NCBI RefSeq assembly: GCF_000735135.1
Contig: NZ_JPLZ01000007.1
Coordinates: forward strand, 62,001-126,000
Origin: Chryseobacterium sp. FH1
Lineage (GTDB): Bacteria; Bacteroidota; Bacteroidia; Flavobacteriales; Weeksellaceae
Reading direction: 5' to 3'
DNA length: 64,000 bases
Positions within the stretch are counted from its first letter, which is position 1, and every line of letters starts with the position of its first letter. Below are positions 33,994 to 45,085 of the stretch, piece after piece. The notes under the pieces were generated by a model that saw nothing but the letters and a program-made list of their open reading frames with translations, was not told the DNA's origin and did no database searches. Position numbers and translations under genes: made by a program.

Positions 33994-34028
33994 AAAACGA
34001 GCCATAAGGAAACTTATGGCTCGTTTTT
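33994..34028. terminator. Bidirectional terminator (unit B copy)
   Basis: Identical to the hairpin at 32301-32335. Confidence 0.9.
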
Positions 34029-34047
34029 CTGAAAATAAATCTAATTA

Positions 34048-35116
<1,069 letters not shown>

Positions 35117-35120
<4 letters not shown>

Positions 35121-36136
35121 AAGTTAATATTAGTTTTAAAAATTGAATTTACAGATTCTTCAAACAATTTTTTTTCGTTTGAAATTAAATTTTTATAATG
35201 TTCAAAATCTTTTATTTTATCTTCAAAGTGCTCCAGACAATCTTCAATTTTTGATATAATAGCAGGTATGTTTTGCTCTGAATCAACAAAATGATATTCA
35301 TCCGGAATAGGCATATCCTCTTTAAACTGTGCCGATCCCTGTTTACCTGAAATTAGGCAACAATCCAAAAGACAGGCTTCTCTAGGCATTTTTTCGCGAC
35401 CGGGATGAAACCCAAAATCTATATAAACCTTCGCCCTTGCCATCCAGTCTGCAATTTCCTGCAAAGTCATGCCTTGTAAGCCGAGCCAATTTAAATGAGG
35501 CGTCAATTTAATTATTTTATTTAAAAATTCACCATTTTTCAGTGCATTGTAGATAATGAGATTTTCTTTTCTCGATTTCAAATCTTTATCATCATGAAAT
35601 ATCTCGTCCATATATCCAGAAATCTGTCCGATAACTTTAATATTATTCTTTCGCAAAAAATCCAAAGAAAAATAAGAATGAGCAATATGGTTTATCGCAG
35701 AATCCCGGAGTTTCTTAACCGTCGGAACAGGATAATTTTTAAAATATTTTTTTATAGAATAAAACTTCTTTTTCTCAAAACGTTTTTTTGTGTTTTCTAA
35801 AGTCTTTAAATAAAAAACAACACTCATCCACCAAATTACTTTCTGAGTTTTAGAAAATTCTTTATCCCAAACTTTGTGGGAATAAGTCTCGGGGAAAATT
35901 ACGATATTATTTTTGTTATTTTCGACTTCGAAACAAAAAGGGACGTTGTATTTTTTGTAACTGTCATGTACTGGGGATGTATTTTTTTCTTTATCATAAT
36001 TATCATAACACATAAATACCTTTCTGCCAATGGAATTAAGCTGTGCGCCTAGTTGATGCAATTCTTCAGGACCGCCTGTGGAGAGATTTGCAGGACATAG
36101 TAAGTAGATTGTTGTATTGTCAGCTACAGCTATCAT
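35117..36136 (-). CDS. Glycosyltransferase, GT-B-like, family not recognised
   Basis: 339 residues from ATG 36136; the frame extends to 36202 but that would overlap the upstream gene. N-terminal 'IYLLCPANLSTGGPEELHQL' and C-terminal 'WMARAKVYIDFGFHPGREKM' plus 'PREACLLDCCLISGKQGSAQ' look like the sugar-nucleotide domain of glycan transferases of the surface-polysaccharide type. It starts 7 bases after the upstream GT4 stop and its TGA overlaps the ATG of the dead glf. Donor and acceptor are unknown; UDP-Galf is a candidate donor given the neighbour (inference). Confidence 0.78.
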
Positions 36137-36143
36137 GAGGTTA

Positions 36144-37184
36144 TTAGTTATTGAGAAATAATTTCCAAATAGAAAGGATATCAGCCCTCTCATTCTCAAC
36201 ATTATAATTATTCAAAACAAATTCAGAAGCTAGTTTACCTTTTTGTAAAAGTTGTTTTTCGGAAAGATTATTAATTATATTTTCGATTTTTTTCACATAA
36301 TTAATAATGTCTCCTTCAGCGATTGGGAAAGAAAATTCGTCTTTAAAATACTCTTTTCCCGCACCTCCTTCGTAGCCTATTACAACACAACCGGAAGCCA
36401 TAGCTTCTACAGGAGGCAAACCGAAACCTTCTCTGTGATTGAAACTTAAAAAGATAAAGCTTTCTTTCAGTATTTGAGCAACTTGTGTTTCTTCGAGATT
36501 GTCAATTTCTACGAATGTCCAGCCGTTTATATTATTCCTAATTTTTAATATGTTTATGACCTGTTCAACATCTTCTCCCAATTTTCTTGGCATATAGGCA
36601 ATCTGCTTTTTCTTATTTTCTGAAAAATGGAAAATACTGGAATCAATGCCTAATCTAATCTTGTAAACGGCAACCTTAGGAAATACATAATTTATGTAAT
36701 CAAATGCATCTTCTGAAGCAACAATAGTAGCAACAGTTTTTTCACCCTCGTAAGGGTTATTATAATTATGATCTGTAGGATTGTTGCGAAATGTATAATA
36801 ACAATTTTGATTAAAAATAATCTTATCTATGTCAGTTTCGATATTATTTACTGCAGGACCATATATTTCTGGTAGTATGATTACCGATTGCGGATCAAGC
36901 TTGATGGATGTTTTTTGGTAGCATAAAAGTTTGATTTTCGAAAAAAAGTTAGGATTTTTATTATTCAATAAGTTTTTAAGTGTCTTGAAAAAATAATTAC
37001 TGAATTCTACTTTCGTATTATTTTTAAACCAATTTGCCTTGTATTGTTTTTTATTATGAAGAATAACTGCGTTATATCCGTTATCATTCAATATATCAAC
37101 CATGCGATAAAGTTGTTTTACCCCACCGCTTGGTTTTCTGTTGTCCGGACAGACTACGTAAATTTTTTTATATTTATTATTCAT
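36144..37184 (-). CDS. Glycosyltransferase family 4
   Basis: 346 residues from ATG 37184 (a TTG at 37196 is in frame but less likely). 'YVVCPDNRKPSGGVKQLYRM' is a GT4 N-terminal glycine loop. In the C-terminal domain 'LGIDSSIFHF', 'FIFLSFNHREGFGLPPVEAM' and 'ASGCVVIGYEGGAGKEYF' give the E-x7-E donor-binding signature. It overlaps the upstream gene by 8 bases. A retaining transferase of the O-chain or capsule cluster. Confidence 0.9.
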   Translation of the reverse strand: MNNKYKKIYVVCPDNRKPSGGVKQLYRMVDILNDNGYNAVILHNKKQYKANWFKNNTKVEFSNYFFKTLKNLLNNKNPNFFSKIKLLCYQKTSIKLDPQSVIILPEIYGPAVNNIETDIDKIIFNQNCYYTFRNNPTDHNYNNPYEGEKTVATIVASEDAFDYINYVFPKVAVYKIRLGIDSSIFHFSENKKKQIAYMPRKLGEDVEQVINILKIRNNINGWTFVEIDNLEETQVAQILKESFIFLSFNHREGFGLPPVEAMASGCVVIGYEGGAGKEYFKDEFSFPIAEGDIINYVKKIENIINNLSEKQLLQKGKLASEFVLNNYNVENERADILSIWKLFLNN

Positions 37185-38148
37185 AAACGTTTTCAATAAT
37201 ATAATTTACCCAGTTTTTCACACTGTATTTTTCATAAATTCCGACAGGAAGATCTTCGTAAGGTTTTTTCAGAAATTCGTCAGGTATTATAATATTGTTT
37301 ATGTCAATAACCAAAATGTTATTAGGATTGTAGAAATCGTAATTTACAATATTTGGATTATTTGTTATTAATTTTTTTCCTAAACCTATCGCTTCAAATG
37401 GGCGAAATGATAAACCATCCTGATGATGATGTGCCAGATCCAGAATGATTTTTGCTTCCTGATTATAAATGTAGGCTTCATTAAAGGGAATTATTTTATT
37501 AGTTAAAGTAATATTTTCTTTTAAATGATGCGGAATTTCTCTGGTATGATAAGAATAGATGTGAGCTTTGATTTTCAGACCATTATAGTTTTTTTTTGTA
37601 AAAGTAAAAAATTTCATAAGATCCGGAAACCTACTGTCGTAAGTCCCGATGAAGAAAATGTCATATTTCGTAGAGTCTTTTTTTTCTGAAATAAAGTAGA
37701 AATTATTATTCCTTATCATCCCAAATTTGTCGCAGTCCGCTTCATCAAAACTGAATGCCTTATCAAAAAAATCAAGTGTTATTTCCTGTGCCGGTATTTT
37801 TGCAAAACTGTCCCAATAGATAACCGCTGACTTTTCGGAATTATTGATTGCCGTTTGCAGTTGCTCTTCCGTTAAAACATCAGGTCTGTTAATTATCAAA
37901 AGATCAGTCTCAGAGACGGAATTAAGTTGGTTAAGAAGATTTTTCTGATTATTAACAATCTTTAAATTTTTCTTTAAAAACAGTTTCATGAAAAGGTTAA
38001 CTATCTTTTCACTGAAGTTTTTGTATTCGTAAATAGGATTAGATATAATCAGTGATACTTCATGATTACTATATTTCTTTAACGCTTCATAGATTACCTG
38101 CTGAAAACCATAGTAATCCGGAGCTATAAATAATAATTTCTTTTTCAT
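37177..38148 (-). CDS. CgeB-like glycosyltransferase, copy 2 of a related pair
   Basis: 323 residues from ATG 38148 ('MKKKLLFIAPDYYGFQQVIY'). The C-terminal half 'AKIILDLAHHHQDGLSFRPF' with 'EAIGLGKKLITNNPNIVNYD' and 'FYNPNNILVID' matches the neighbouring gene's 'GLSFRIFEAMALEKKLIT...YDFYNPNNILVL'. The fold is that of CgeB/GT1_2-type transferases seen in O-antigen loci. It overlaps the next gene by 8 bases. Confidence 0.8.
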   Translation of the reverse strand: MKKKLLFIAPDYYGFQQVIYEALKKYSNHEVSLIISNPIYEYKNFSEKIVNLFMKLFLKKNLKIVNNQKNLLNQLNSVSETDLLIINRPDVLTEEQLQTAINNSEKSAVIYWDSFAKIPAQEITLDFFDKAFSFDEADCDKFGMIRNNNFYFISEKKDSTKYDIFFIGTYDSRFPDLMKFFTFTKKNYNGLKIKAHIYSYHTREIPHHLKENITLTNKIIPFNEAYIYNQEAKIILDLAHHHQDGLSFRPFEAIGLGKKLITNNPNIVNYDFYNPNNILVIDINNIIIPDEFLKKPYEDLPVGIYEKYSVKNWVNYIIENVYE

Positions 38149-38155
38149 ATGACTT

Positions 38156-39124
38156 TCAGTGGAGTTCGAACACATTAACTATCCAATTCTCCAAAGTGTA
38201 TTTGTTATAGATGTGCTCAGGTATTTTATGGTAAGGCTTTTGGAAAAAATCCGACTGAAGATTATCATAATCGTTATTCAGCACCAAAATATTATTGGGA
38301 TTATAAAAATCATAATCCTTTATCTTTGCGTTATCTGTAATGAGTTTTTTTTCCAGTGCCATGGCTTCGAAGATTCGAAAACTTAGTCCTGTTTGATTGT
38401 CTCTCACCAAATCTAAGATGGCTTTTGAATCATTATAATACTGAGGGACATCTTTATGATCTATCCTTTTTATCTGATACTGGATAGAGGAATTATTTTC
38501 ACTGAATTTGATAAGTTTCTTTAGCCAAGTTTTTTTTCCGACAATGACGAATTGATACTTTTTTTTCAACTTATCCAATTGATCCGCAATTCTGGGAATT
38601 GTTGCAATTCTATTATCAAATGACGCTAGATAACATACATCATATTTTGGACTTTGATTTTGCTGTGTTATATGATCCAGATAAATATAATTATTGACTT
38701 CTTTAAAGTTTTGAGTTTTAATATCATCTTTGTCAAAGGAATAAATATCATCAAAAACACCTTCTACCAGACAATTTATAGGATGTCTTGCAAGGCTGTC
38801 ATAAAGATATGCAATATATCTTTTTGTGTATTCTTTGATTTTTAAATGGTATTCTCTGTCAATTAGTTCCGGATTGATAACCAAAATCTGATCCTGAAAA
38901 CCTATTTTTTTTAATTCATTAATGATGAATCTTTGACGGAGTTCTAATTTTGGATTTTTACCTAAGAAAATTTTAGACAGCGTGTTTTTTAAGCGTGATA
39001 ATTTGCTGGAGTGCTGATACTTTCCAATATTTATATGTCGAGCATCAATGCCCTTTTTTAATAAGGCATCCACAATATGCGCATCATACTGCCAATGATC
39101 AAAACTAATTAAACAAATTTTCAT
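38156..39124 (-). CDS. CgeB-like glycosyltransferase, copy 1 of a related pair
   Basis: 322 residues. 'MKICLISFDHWQYDAHIVDA' at the start, 'YIAYLYDSLARHPI', 'DVCYLASFDNRIATIPRI', 'DSKAILDLVRDNQTGLSFRI' and 'YDFYNPNNILVLN' in the C-terminal half. It shares block order and C-terminal motifs with the gene at 37177, so the two are ancient tandem paralogues. It starts at the last bases of the GT2 gene (4-base overlap). Confidence 0.82.
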   Translation of the reverse strand: MKICLISFDHWQYDAHIVDALLKKGIDARHINIGKYQHSSKLSRLKNTLSKIFLGKNPKLELRQRFIINELKKIGFQDQILVINPELIDREYHLKIKEYTKRYIAYLYDSLARHPINCLVEGVFDDIYSFDKDDIKTQNFKEVNNYIYLDHITQQNQSPKYDVCYLASFDNRIATIPRIADQLDKLKKKYQFVIVGKKTWLKKLIKFSENNSSIQYQIKRIDHKDVPQYYNDSKAILDLVRDNQTGLSFRIFEAMALEKKLITDNAKIKDYDFYNPNNILVLNNDYDNLQSDFFQKPYHKIPEHIYNKYTLENWIVNVFELH

Positions 39125-39885
39125 CTACTATTTTCTCTCTTTAAGCTTTCGTAGGTTTCCCAAACACTTATAGCCTGCAATTTATTTAAAATATAACCAA
39201 ATTTACCATCCAGAAACCCTAATCTCAAAATATATCCTTTAAAAAATCTAAAGCCTGTTTTTGAATATTGGGCCATAATACTATACTTCTTCCCTTTCTG
39301 AGCAAGTTCCATACCTTTTAATGTTCCGTAATGAATCATTTTTTTTCTATAAGAATCCTTATTGGCAACTGAATAATGGAGAAGCTTATTTTTTAATTCC
39401 CCAATTTCGCCATTGACCTCCAATGTTTCGTGAACTTTTTTTTCTGCAATATAGCTTGCTTTAGACTTTCGGAAAAGCCTAAAGTTTTTATCAGTCTGAG
39501 TTCCGGAATAATTAATCGGATTACCCTCAAAAAAGAATTTTCTATAAAAATAGTACGCATCTTTTTTGTCAGTTTTATAAAGCTCCGCTATGATTTCTTC
39601 TCGTAACTGAGGTGTTATTCTCTCATCGCCATCCAAAAATAATACCCAATCATTTTTAGCCATATCCAAAGCCAGATTTCTTTGCTTTGTGAAGTCCTCA
39701 AATTTATTCTGAAGAATTTTTACATTGGGAAACTCATTTGCGATCTCCAAAGTTTTGTCCGTGCTGAAAGAATCTACGATAATAATCTCATCACAAAAAT
39801 CGAAACATTCAAGGACTTCCCGAATATTTTTTTCTTCATTAAAAGTGATTATCAATCCACTTATTTTTTCCAAAAGTTCAGACAT
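39121..39885 (-). CDS. Glycosyltransferase family 2, WaaE/KdtX-like
   Basis: 254 residues. 'ISGLIITFNEEKNIREVLEC' (8-27), 'EIIIVDSFSTDKTLEIA', 'KQRNLALDMAKNDWVLFLDG' with 'DGDERI' as the DxD region, and 'DKNFRLFRKSKASYIAEKKV' followed by 'HETLEV'. This pattern is that of LPS core beta-1,4-glucosyltransferases (WaaE). It overlaps its neighbours by 4 and 8 bases. Confidence 0.88.
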   Translation of the reverse strand: MSELLEKISGLIITFNEEKNIREVLECFDFCDEIIIVDSFSTDKTLEIANEFPNVKILQNKFEDFTKQRNLALDMAKNDWVLFLDGDERITPQLREEIIAELYKTDKKDAYYFYRKFFFEGNPINYSGTQTDKNFRLFRKSKASYIAEKKVHETLEVNGEIGELKNKLLHYSVANKDSYRKKMIHYGTLKGMELAQKGKKYSIMAQYSKTGFRFFKGYILRLGFLDGKFGYILNKLQAISVWETYESLKRENSR

Positions 39886-40909
39886 TTGTTTTAAATTTTG
39901 TTAATTCAAAAACATTATTTAAAAATCCTTCTAAAGATTTTTTCATAAAATCCGGTTTAAAATCCAAATAATCTGTTGAATTTTCAACAAAATCATTTAC
40001 GTGAAGAAATTTATCTAGTTTAGGTTTATCCGTCCACGCCCAATCAGTTAAATTAACTCCCGGCGCAAAAATTGTGAAAGTAGGAATGTCTAAGGATTTG
40101 CTGATATTCGTTGCCCCTCCTTCGTTTCCAATTAAACAATCGCAAACACTCGTTATTGCTATAAATTCTCGTAGATTTTGGGTGTCAAAATTTTTAACAA
40201 TTGCTTCTTTAGTTTTCACAGAAACCATTTCGTAGAGTTGTAAAAAAAGTTCTTTTTGGAAAGGGAGATAATTACATAAAAGTTTTATGTTTTCTTGTAA
40301 ATCAGAAATGTAATCAAGTATTTTAGCCATATACTTCAAAGGATAAGTTTTCACTTCCTTGCTTCCGAAGGTACTTATCATAATGAGTTTGTTATCTGTA
40401 GATAATCCCAGGTTAGAAAGAATTTGATGTGAATTTTGTAATTCTTCTGGTAAAACATACAGTTTTGGAAAAGTCTCTTCAAAAGTGATTTTAAGTGGCT
40501 CTAGTGTCTGTAAACGATGTTCTATGCTCAAAGTCGTGTTTTTGCATCTCACGATTTTCGAGCGCTCAATAGGGAAATTGCAAAAAAGCTGAGTGTATTT
40601 TTTGAAATAAGTGATTCTTTTTCCTGCACAAGAAAAAAACATTAAAAATCCTGAATCTACTTTGGCATATAAATCGATTACAATGTCATATTTTTGTTTT
40701 CGCACATTAAGGAATAACGATAATAATTTGTCTTTATCCCAAAATATGACATGATTCACAAATGGATTTCCAATTAAAATTTGATGGTGTTTTTCATTTA
40801 ACAGAAAAGTTATTTCGGCATCAGGATATTGTTTTTGCAGTAACGGAAAAATTACTGTTGACACCAATATGTCACCCAAATGTTTTTTTTGTATAATTAA
40901 TATTTTCAT
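39878..40909 (-). CDS. Glycosyltransferase family 9 (heptosyltransferase-like)
   Basis: 343 residues. 'KILIIQKKHLGDILVSTVIF' (2-21) and 'PDAEITFLLNEKH' are the GT9 N-terminus; 'CDCLIGNEGGATNISKSLDI' with 'PTFTIFAPG' is the C-terminal donor pocket. It adds heptose or a related sugar to the LPS inner core. It starts 1 base after the rocD stop, so it may depend on rocD transcription; it then overlaps the GT2 gene by 8 bases, heading the glycosyltransferase operon. Confidence 0.9.
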   Translation of the reverse strand: MKILIIQKKHLGDILVSTVIFPLLQKQYPDAEITFLLNEKHHQILIGNPFVNHVIFWDKDKLLSLFLNVRKQKYDIVIDLYAKVDSGFLMFFSCAGKRITYFKKYTQLFCNFPIERSKIVRCKNTTLSIEHRLQTLEPLKITFEETFPKLYVLPEELQNSHQILSNLGLSTDNKLIMISTFGSKEVKTYPLKYMAKILDYISDLQENIKLLCNYLPFQKELFLQLYEMVSVKTKEAIVKNFDTQNLREFIAITSVCDCLIGNEGGATNISKSLDIPTFTIFAPGVNLTDWAWTDKPKLDKFLHVNDFVENSTDYLDFKPDFMKKSLEGFLNNVFELTKFKTNV

Positions 40910-40910
40910 A

Positions 40911-42161
40911 CTACTCTACAAACTCCAAAATCGTCTTTTCAACAATTCTAATACAATCCAACATTTGCTCCTCGGTAATCACCAAAGGTGGTGCCAATCT
41001 GATGATGTTTCCGTGCGTTGGTTTTGCAAGCAATCCGTTCTCTTTCAGTTTTAAACAAAGATTCCAAGCTGTCTTGCTGTCTGGCGTGTCATTGATTAAA
41101 ATAGCATTTAACAAACCTTTTCCGCGAACTTTTGTGATGAGATCAGTTTTTTCAATTATTTTTTCAATTTCAGAACGGAATAGTTGTCCTAATTCTTCAG
41201 CTCTCCCAGAAAGTTTTTCTTCTTCTACAACATCCAAAGCGGCCACTGCAACTGCGCAAGCAATCGGATTTCCACCAAATGTTGAACCGTGTTGTCCAGG
41301 TTTGATCACGTTCATGATTTCATCATTCGCCAGAACTGCAGAGACAGGATACATCCCACCAGAAAGTGCTTTCCCTAGAATCAAAATATCTGGTTGAACA
41401 TCTTCGTGATGACAAGCAATCAATTTTCCAGTTCTTGCGATTCCGGTTTGAACTTCATCGGCAATGAAAAGAACATTATATTTTTTACAAAGCTCTAAAG
41501 CATTTTTTAAATAATTTTCATCGGGAACATAAACACCAGCTTCACCCTGGATCGGTTCCACTAAAAATGCGGCAATATTTTGAGCATCATTTTTAAACGT
41601 TTCTTCCAAAGCAACTAAATCGTTATAAGGAATTTTTACAAATCCTGGCGTGAAAGGTCCGTAATTTTGATTCGCATCCGGATCATTTGAGAAAGAAACG
41701 ATAGTCGTAGTTCTTCCGTGGAAGTTATTTTCGCAAACTACTATTTTCGCTCCATTTTCAGAAATTCCTTTGACTTCATAACTCCATTTTCTGGCTAATT
41801 TCACAGCCGTTTCTACAGCTTCTGCACCAGAATTCATAGGGAGAACTTTGTCAAAACCGAAAAGTGTCGTGATTTTTTTTTCGTATTCCCCAAGATTTGA
41901 ATTATAAAAAGCTCTCGAAGTCAAAGCCAATTTCTTAGCTTGATTTACTATAGCCTCTACAATTTTTGGATGTGAATGTCCTTGATTAACAGCAGAATAA
42001 GCAGAAAGAAAATCATAATATTTTTTACCCTCGACATCCCAAACAAAAACGCCTTCACCACGATCCAAAACTACCGGAAGCGGATGGTAATTATGAGCAC
42101 CATATTGATTTTCGAGGTCGATGAAATATTGGGAATTCTTTTCCTGAACTGCTGTTGACAT
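40911..42161 (-). CDS. rocD: Ornithine--oxo-acid transaminase
   Basis: 416 residues, class III aminotransferase. '[20 protein letters not shown]' (20-39), '[17 protein letters not shown]' (about 109-125), '[14 protein letters not shown]', '[16 protein letters not shown]', and PLP-lysine segment '[16 protein letters not shown]' with '[17 protein letters not shown]'. It converts ornithine to glutamate-5-semialdehyde. The stop is 1 base before the GT9 gene. Confidence 0.95.
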   Translation of the reverse strand: MSTAVQEKNSQYFIDLENQYGAHNYHPLPVVLDRGEGVFVWDVEGKKYYDFLSAYSAVNQGHSHPKIVEAIVNQAKKLALTSRAFYNSNLGEYEKKITTLFGFDKVLPMNSGAEAVETAVKLARKWSYEVKGISENGAKIVVCENNFHGRTTTIVSFSNDPDANQNYGPFTPGFVKIPYNDLVALEETFKNDAQNIAAFLVEPIQGEAGVYVPDENYLKNALELCKKYNVLFIADEVQTGIARTGKLIACHHEDVQPDILILGKALSGGMYPVSAVLANDEIMNVIKPGQHGSTFGGNPIACAVAVAALDVVEEEKLSGRAEELGQLFRSEIEKIIEKTDLITKVRGKGLLNAILINDTPDSKTAWNLCLKLKENGLLAKPTHGNIIRLAPPLVITEEQMLDCIRIVEKTILEFVE

Positions 42162-42213
42162 ATGCTTTTATTTTTTGTAAAAATAATAAATTTGGATCCA
42201 ATAATAGCTACGA

Positions 42214-42244
42214 AAAATGCCCAACTTTTAAAGTCAGGCATTTA
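42214..42244 (-). terminator. Terminator between accC and rocD
   Basis: AAATGCC-CA-ACTTT / AAAGT-CA-GGCATTT hairpin with a T run on the minus strand (AAAAA on plus), 21 bases after the accC stop. Confidence 0.82.
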
Positions 42245-42265
42245 TATCTTTATTAATGATATTTT

Positions 42266-43624
42266 TTAGATATGATTATCAAAACTTCTATCCATCACGA
42301 AGTCTTCCATGAACTTGGTCGTGTAGTTTCCGGCAAGGAAATCTTCATTTTCCAATAGTTGTCTGTGGAAAGGAATCGTAGTTTTCACACCTTCGATATA
42401 GAATTCTTCCAATGCACGTTTCATTTTCGCAATTGATTCTTCTCTTGTCTGAGCTGTAACGATCAGTTTTGCAATCATAGAATCATAGTTGGATGGAATT
42501 GTGTATCCAGAATAAACGTGAGTATCAACTCTTACACCGTTTCCACCAGGAATATTAAGTTCCGTGATTTTCCCTGGAGATGGTCGGAAATCAGCGTAAG
42601 GATCTTCCGCATTGATTCTACACTCGATAGAATGTCTTTTCGGATAATAGTTTTTTCCGCTGATTGGCGTTCCAGCAGCCAAAAGAATTTGCTCACGGAT
42701 CAAGTCAAAATCTACAACTTGTTCTGTAATTGGATGCTCCACCTGGATTCTCGTATTCATTTCCATGAAATAGAAATTCCTGTGTTTGTCCACCAAAAAT
42801 TCGATGGTTCCAACACCTTCGTAAGAAATATATTCTGCCGCTTTTACAGCTGCTTCACCCATTCTTTCACGAAGATCATCTGTCATAAAAGGAGAAGGCG
42901 TTTCTTCGATCAATTTCTGATTTCTTCTTTGGATAGAACAGTCTCTTTCGGAAAGGTGACAAGCTTTACCAAATTGATCTCCAGCAACCTGAATCTCAAT
43001 GTGTCTTGGCTCTTCAATCAGTTTTTCCATGTACATGCCGCCATTTCCAAAAGCTGCAACAGCTTCCTGGATTGCAGAATCCCAATGTTCTTTCAGGTCT
43101 TCTTCTTTCCAAACGGCTCTCATTCCTTTTCCACCGCCACCAGCAGTCGCCTTGATCATCACAGGATAACCCGTTTCTTTGGCGATTTTTTTAGCATCTT
43201 CGTAAGAATCGATCAAACCTTCAGAACCTGGAACACAAGGGATTCCGGCTGCTTTCATGGTAGCTTTGGCCGTAGCTTTGTCTCCCATTTTTTCGATCTG
43301 TTCCGGAGTTGCTCCAATGAATTTGATGCCGTTTTTAGCACAGATTCTAGAGAAGTTTGCATTCTCAGAAAGGAAACCATAACCTGGATGGATTGCGTCT
43401 GCATTGGTAATTTCTGCGGCCGCTATGATATTTGGAATTTTAAGATAAGAATCTTTACTCATCGGTGGGCCAATACAAACAGCTTCGTCTGCAAAGCGCA
43501 CGTGAAGACTGTCTTTGTCAGCAGTGGAATAGACCGCTACTGTTTTGATTCCCATTTCCTTGGCCGTACGCAAAATTCGCATTGCGATCTCGCCACGGTT
43601 TGCGATCAATATTTTTTTGAACAT
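42266..43624 (-). CDS. accC: Biotin carboxylase of acetyl-CoA carboxylase
   Basis: 452 residues. '[20 protein letters not shown]' (4-23), '[18 protein letters not shown]' (about 79-96), ATP-grasp glycine loop '[17 protein letters not shown]' (about 157-173), '[16 protein letters not shown]' and '[18 protein letters not shown]' are diagnostic. It carboxylates biotin on AccB with ATP and bicarbonate. accB is 81 bases upstream on the same strand. Confidence 0.97.
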   Translation of the reverse strand: MFKKILIANRGEIAMRILRTAKEMGIKTVAVYSTADKDSLHVRFADEAVCIGPPMSKDSYLKIPNIIAAAEITNADAIHPGYGFLSENANFSRICAKNGIKFIGATPEQIEKMGDKATAKATMKAAGIPCVPGSEGLIDSYEDAKKIAKETGYPVMIKATAGGGGKGMRAVWKEEDLKEHWDSAIQEAVAAFGNGGMYMEKLIEEPRHIEIQVAGDQFGKACHLSERDCSIQRRNQKLIEETPSPFMTDDLRERMGEAAVKAAEYISYEGVGTIEFLVDKHRNFYFMEMNTRIQVEHPITEQVVDFDLIREQILLAAGTPISGKNYYPKRHSIECRINAEDPYADFRPSPGKITELNIPGGNGVRVDTHVYSGYTIPSNYDSMIAKLIVTAQTREESIAKMKRALEEFYIEGVKTTIPFHRQLLENEDFLAGNYTTKFMEDFVMDRSFDNHI

Positions 43625-43705
43625 CTTTTTATAATTAAAAATTAAGAATTAAAAATTGAGATAAAGTGAAAACGATCACTTATCAATCATCATCTATCAA
43701 TTATA

Positions 43706-44182
43706 TTAAGAAGGATCTACTAAAAATAATGGTTGATCGTATTCTACTGGAGAAGCGTCTTCTACCAAGATCTTTACGATTTTTCCGCTAACTTCTGATT
43801 CTATCTGGTTGAAAAGCTTCATCGCTTCGATTACGCAAACTACTTTCCCTTCTGTTACAGAATCGCCTACGTTTGCGAAAACCTCTTTGTCTGGAGATGG
43901 TTTTCTGTAGAAAGTCCCAATCATTGGGGATTTGATCGTAATATATTTGCTGTCATCGGCAACGTTTGTTGCTTCAGAATTATCGTTAGAAGCAGAAACT
44001 GGACTTACAGCCGGTGCGGAAAAAGGAGTCTGATAAGAAACTTGTGGTGTTACATAGCTTACAGGCTCGCCTCCTAGTGGTGTTTTGATGTAGATTTCGA
44101 AATCTTTATTTTTATATTTCACTTCGGAAACTCCTGCTTTTGCTACAAATCTTACAAGATTCTGAATGTCTTTTATATCCAT
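43706..44182 (-). CDS. accB: Biotin carboxyl carrier protein
   Basis: 158 residues. An N-terminal helical region and 'EVKYKNKDFEIYIKT' are followed by a Pro/Ser/Ala-rich thumb-like linker (about 45-75) and the biotinyl domain from 'ITIKSPMIGTFYRKPSPDK'. The biotin site is 'EAMKLFNQIES' with Lys122; Leu replaces the usual Met after Lys. A TATATTTG promoter box is 24 bases upstream. Confidence 0.96.
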   Translation of the reverse strand: MDIKDIQNLVRFVAKAGVSEVKYKNKDFEIYIKTPLGGEPVSYVTPQVSYQTPFSAPAVSPVSASNDNSEATNVADDSKYITIKSPMIGTFYRKPSPDKEVFANVGDSVTEGKVVCVIEAMKLFNQIESEVSGKIVKILVEDASPVEYDQPLFLVDPS

Positions 44183-44205
44183 AAAATTTTAAATGTTTTG
44201 AACGC

Positions 44206-44213
44206 CAAATATA
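44206..44213 (-). promoter_or_regulatory. TAnnTTTG promoter box for accB-accC
   Basis: CAAATATA on plus (TATATTTG on minus), 24 bases upstream of the accB ATG and just past the rpmF terminator. Confidence 0.65.
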
Positions 44214-44215
44214 AT

Positions 44216-44254
44216 AAAAAACCACCCAAATTAATAAAATCCGAGTGGTTTTTT
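44216..44254 (-). terminator. Terminator after rpmF
   Basis: AAACCAC / GTGGTTT arms with a 19-base A/T-rich loop and a T run on the minus strand. It separates the DUF177-rpmF and accB-accC transcripts. Confidence 0.8.
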
Positions 44255-44285
44255 ATGCTAAGTATAAGATTATCAAAGATAATTC

Positions 44286-44489
44286 TTAGTTTTCTTCTAT
44301 AGTTTCTACAGTTTTCTCTACTACAACTTTTCCTCTGTAGTATAGTTTTCCTTCGTGCCAGTGCGCTCTGTGGTATAAGTGCATTTCGCCAGACGTTGCG
44401 TCTTTAGCCAATTGAGGAACTACAGCTTTGTAGTGTGTTCTTCTTTTATCTCTTCTTGTAGACGACTGTCTTCTTTTAGGATGTGCCAT
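44286..44489 (-). CDS. rpmF: 50S ribosomal protein L32
   Basis: 67 residues. '[20 protein letters not shown]' is the standard N-terminus; no zinc-binding cysteines are present (C- form), with '[18 protein letters not shown]' in their place. Directly downstream of the DUF177 gene, a conserved pairing. Confidence 0.96.
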   Translation of the reverse strand: MAHPKRRQSSTRRDKRRTHYKAVVPQLAKDATSGEMHLYHRAHWHEGKLYYRGKVVVEKTVETIEEN

Positions 44490-44537
44490 TGTTAGTACTT
44501 TTTAAAAAATTCTTTCGAATTATATTGTTGTTATTTC

Positions 44538-45065
44538 TTAATTGTTATCTTTTAATCTCTTCAAAGCTTCCCATCGCGGGTCCACTTGTTCCTCTTCTTC
44601 CTCGATTATTTTTGGACTGTATTTATCTAAAAGATTCTGATATTCCTCATTGTCTTTTACAGAAGGTGATACTTTTTTCATCGGGATTGATAGAACCACC
44701 GTTTCGTAGATAAGATTGGCAATGTTGAAATCGCTGTCTTTTCTGTTGATGGTAATCACATCCTCGTTGCTGTCATCGTATTCTTCTCCAAATTTTACAA
44801 GAACTTTCAAGTCATTTTCTATGTTTTCGGAAAATTCATCATTGCTAATGTCGCAAATCAATTGAACGGTTCCTGAAACTTCGAATATGAATTCCAAAAA
44901 TGTCGTGTGCTTGTCCAAAAGAACATTCACATTGATTTCTGGGTTGAAAAACTCCTGTTCAGTCTCAAATAAATCAAAGAACTCCTGATTGATTTCGTAA
45001 TTGAAATCGTGCTTTTCTGGTTTTAAGCCTACAAAAGCAATGTCGTAGTTTCTAAATCTGTCCAT
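44538..45065 (-). CDS. DUF177 (YceD-like) protein
   Basis: 175 residues from ATG 45065 ('MDRFRNYDIAFVGLKPEKHD'); the frame runs on to 45107, but the promoter box lies there. The acidic C-terminus has the family's 'VDPRWEALKRLKD' motif; two Cys-poor beta-rich blocks ('FIFEVSGTVQLICDIS') lie before it. YceD-family proteins are tied to rpmF and, in E. coli and plants, to 23S rRNA accumulation. Gene order DUF177-rpmF supports the call. Confidence 0.9.
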   Translation of the reverse strand: MDRFRNYDIAFVGLKPEKHDFNYEINQEFFDLFETEQEFFNPEINVNVLLDKHTTFLEFIFEVSGTVQLICDISNDEFSENIENDLKVLVKFGEEYDDSNEDVITINRKDSDFNIANLIYETVVLSIPMKKVSPSVKDNEEYQNLLDKYSPKIIEEEEEQVDPRWEALKRLKDNN

Positions 45066-45077
45066 AAAAATGGTTTG

Positions 45078-45085
45078 CAAAAATA
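45078..45085 (-). promoter_or_regulatory. TAnnTTTG promoter box for DUF177-rpmF
   Basis: CAAAAATA on plus (TATTTTTG on minus), 13 bases upstream of the ATG at 45065. Confidence 0.55.

Noticed and set aside
42518-43645. 375-codon plus-strand ORF opposite accC
   Set aside because: It is the antisense of a clear biotin carboxylase, and its translation is Phe/Ser/Arg-rich without any family motif or promoter box.
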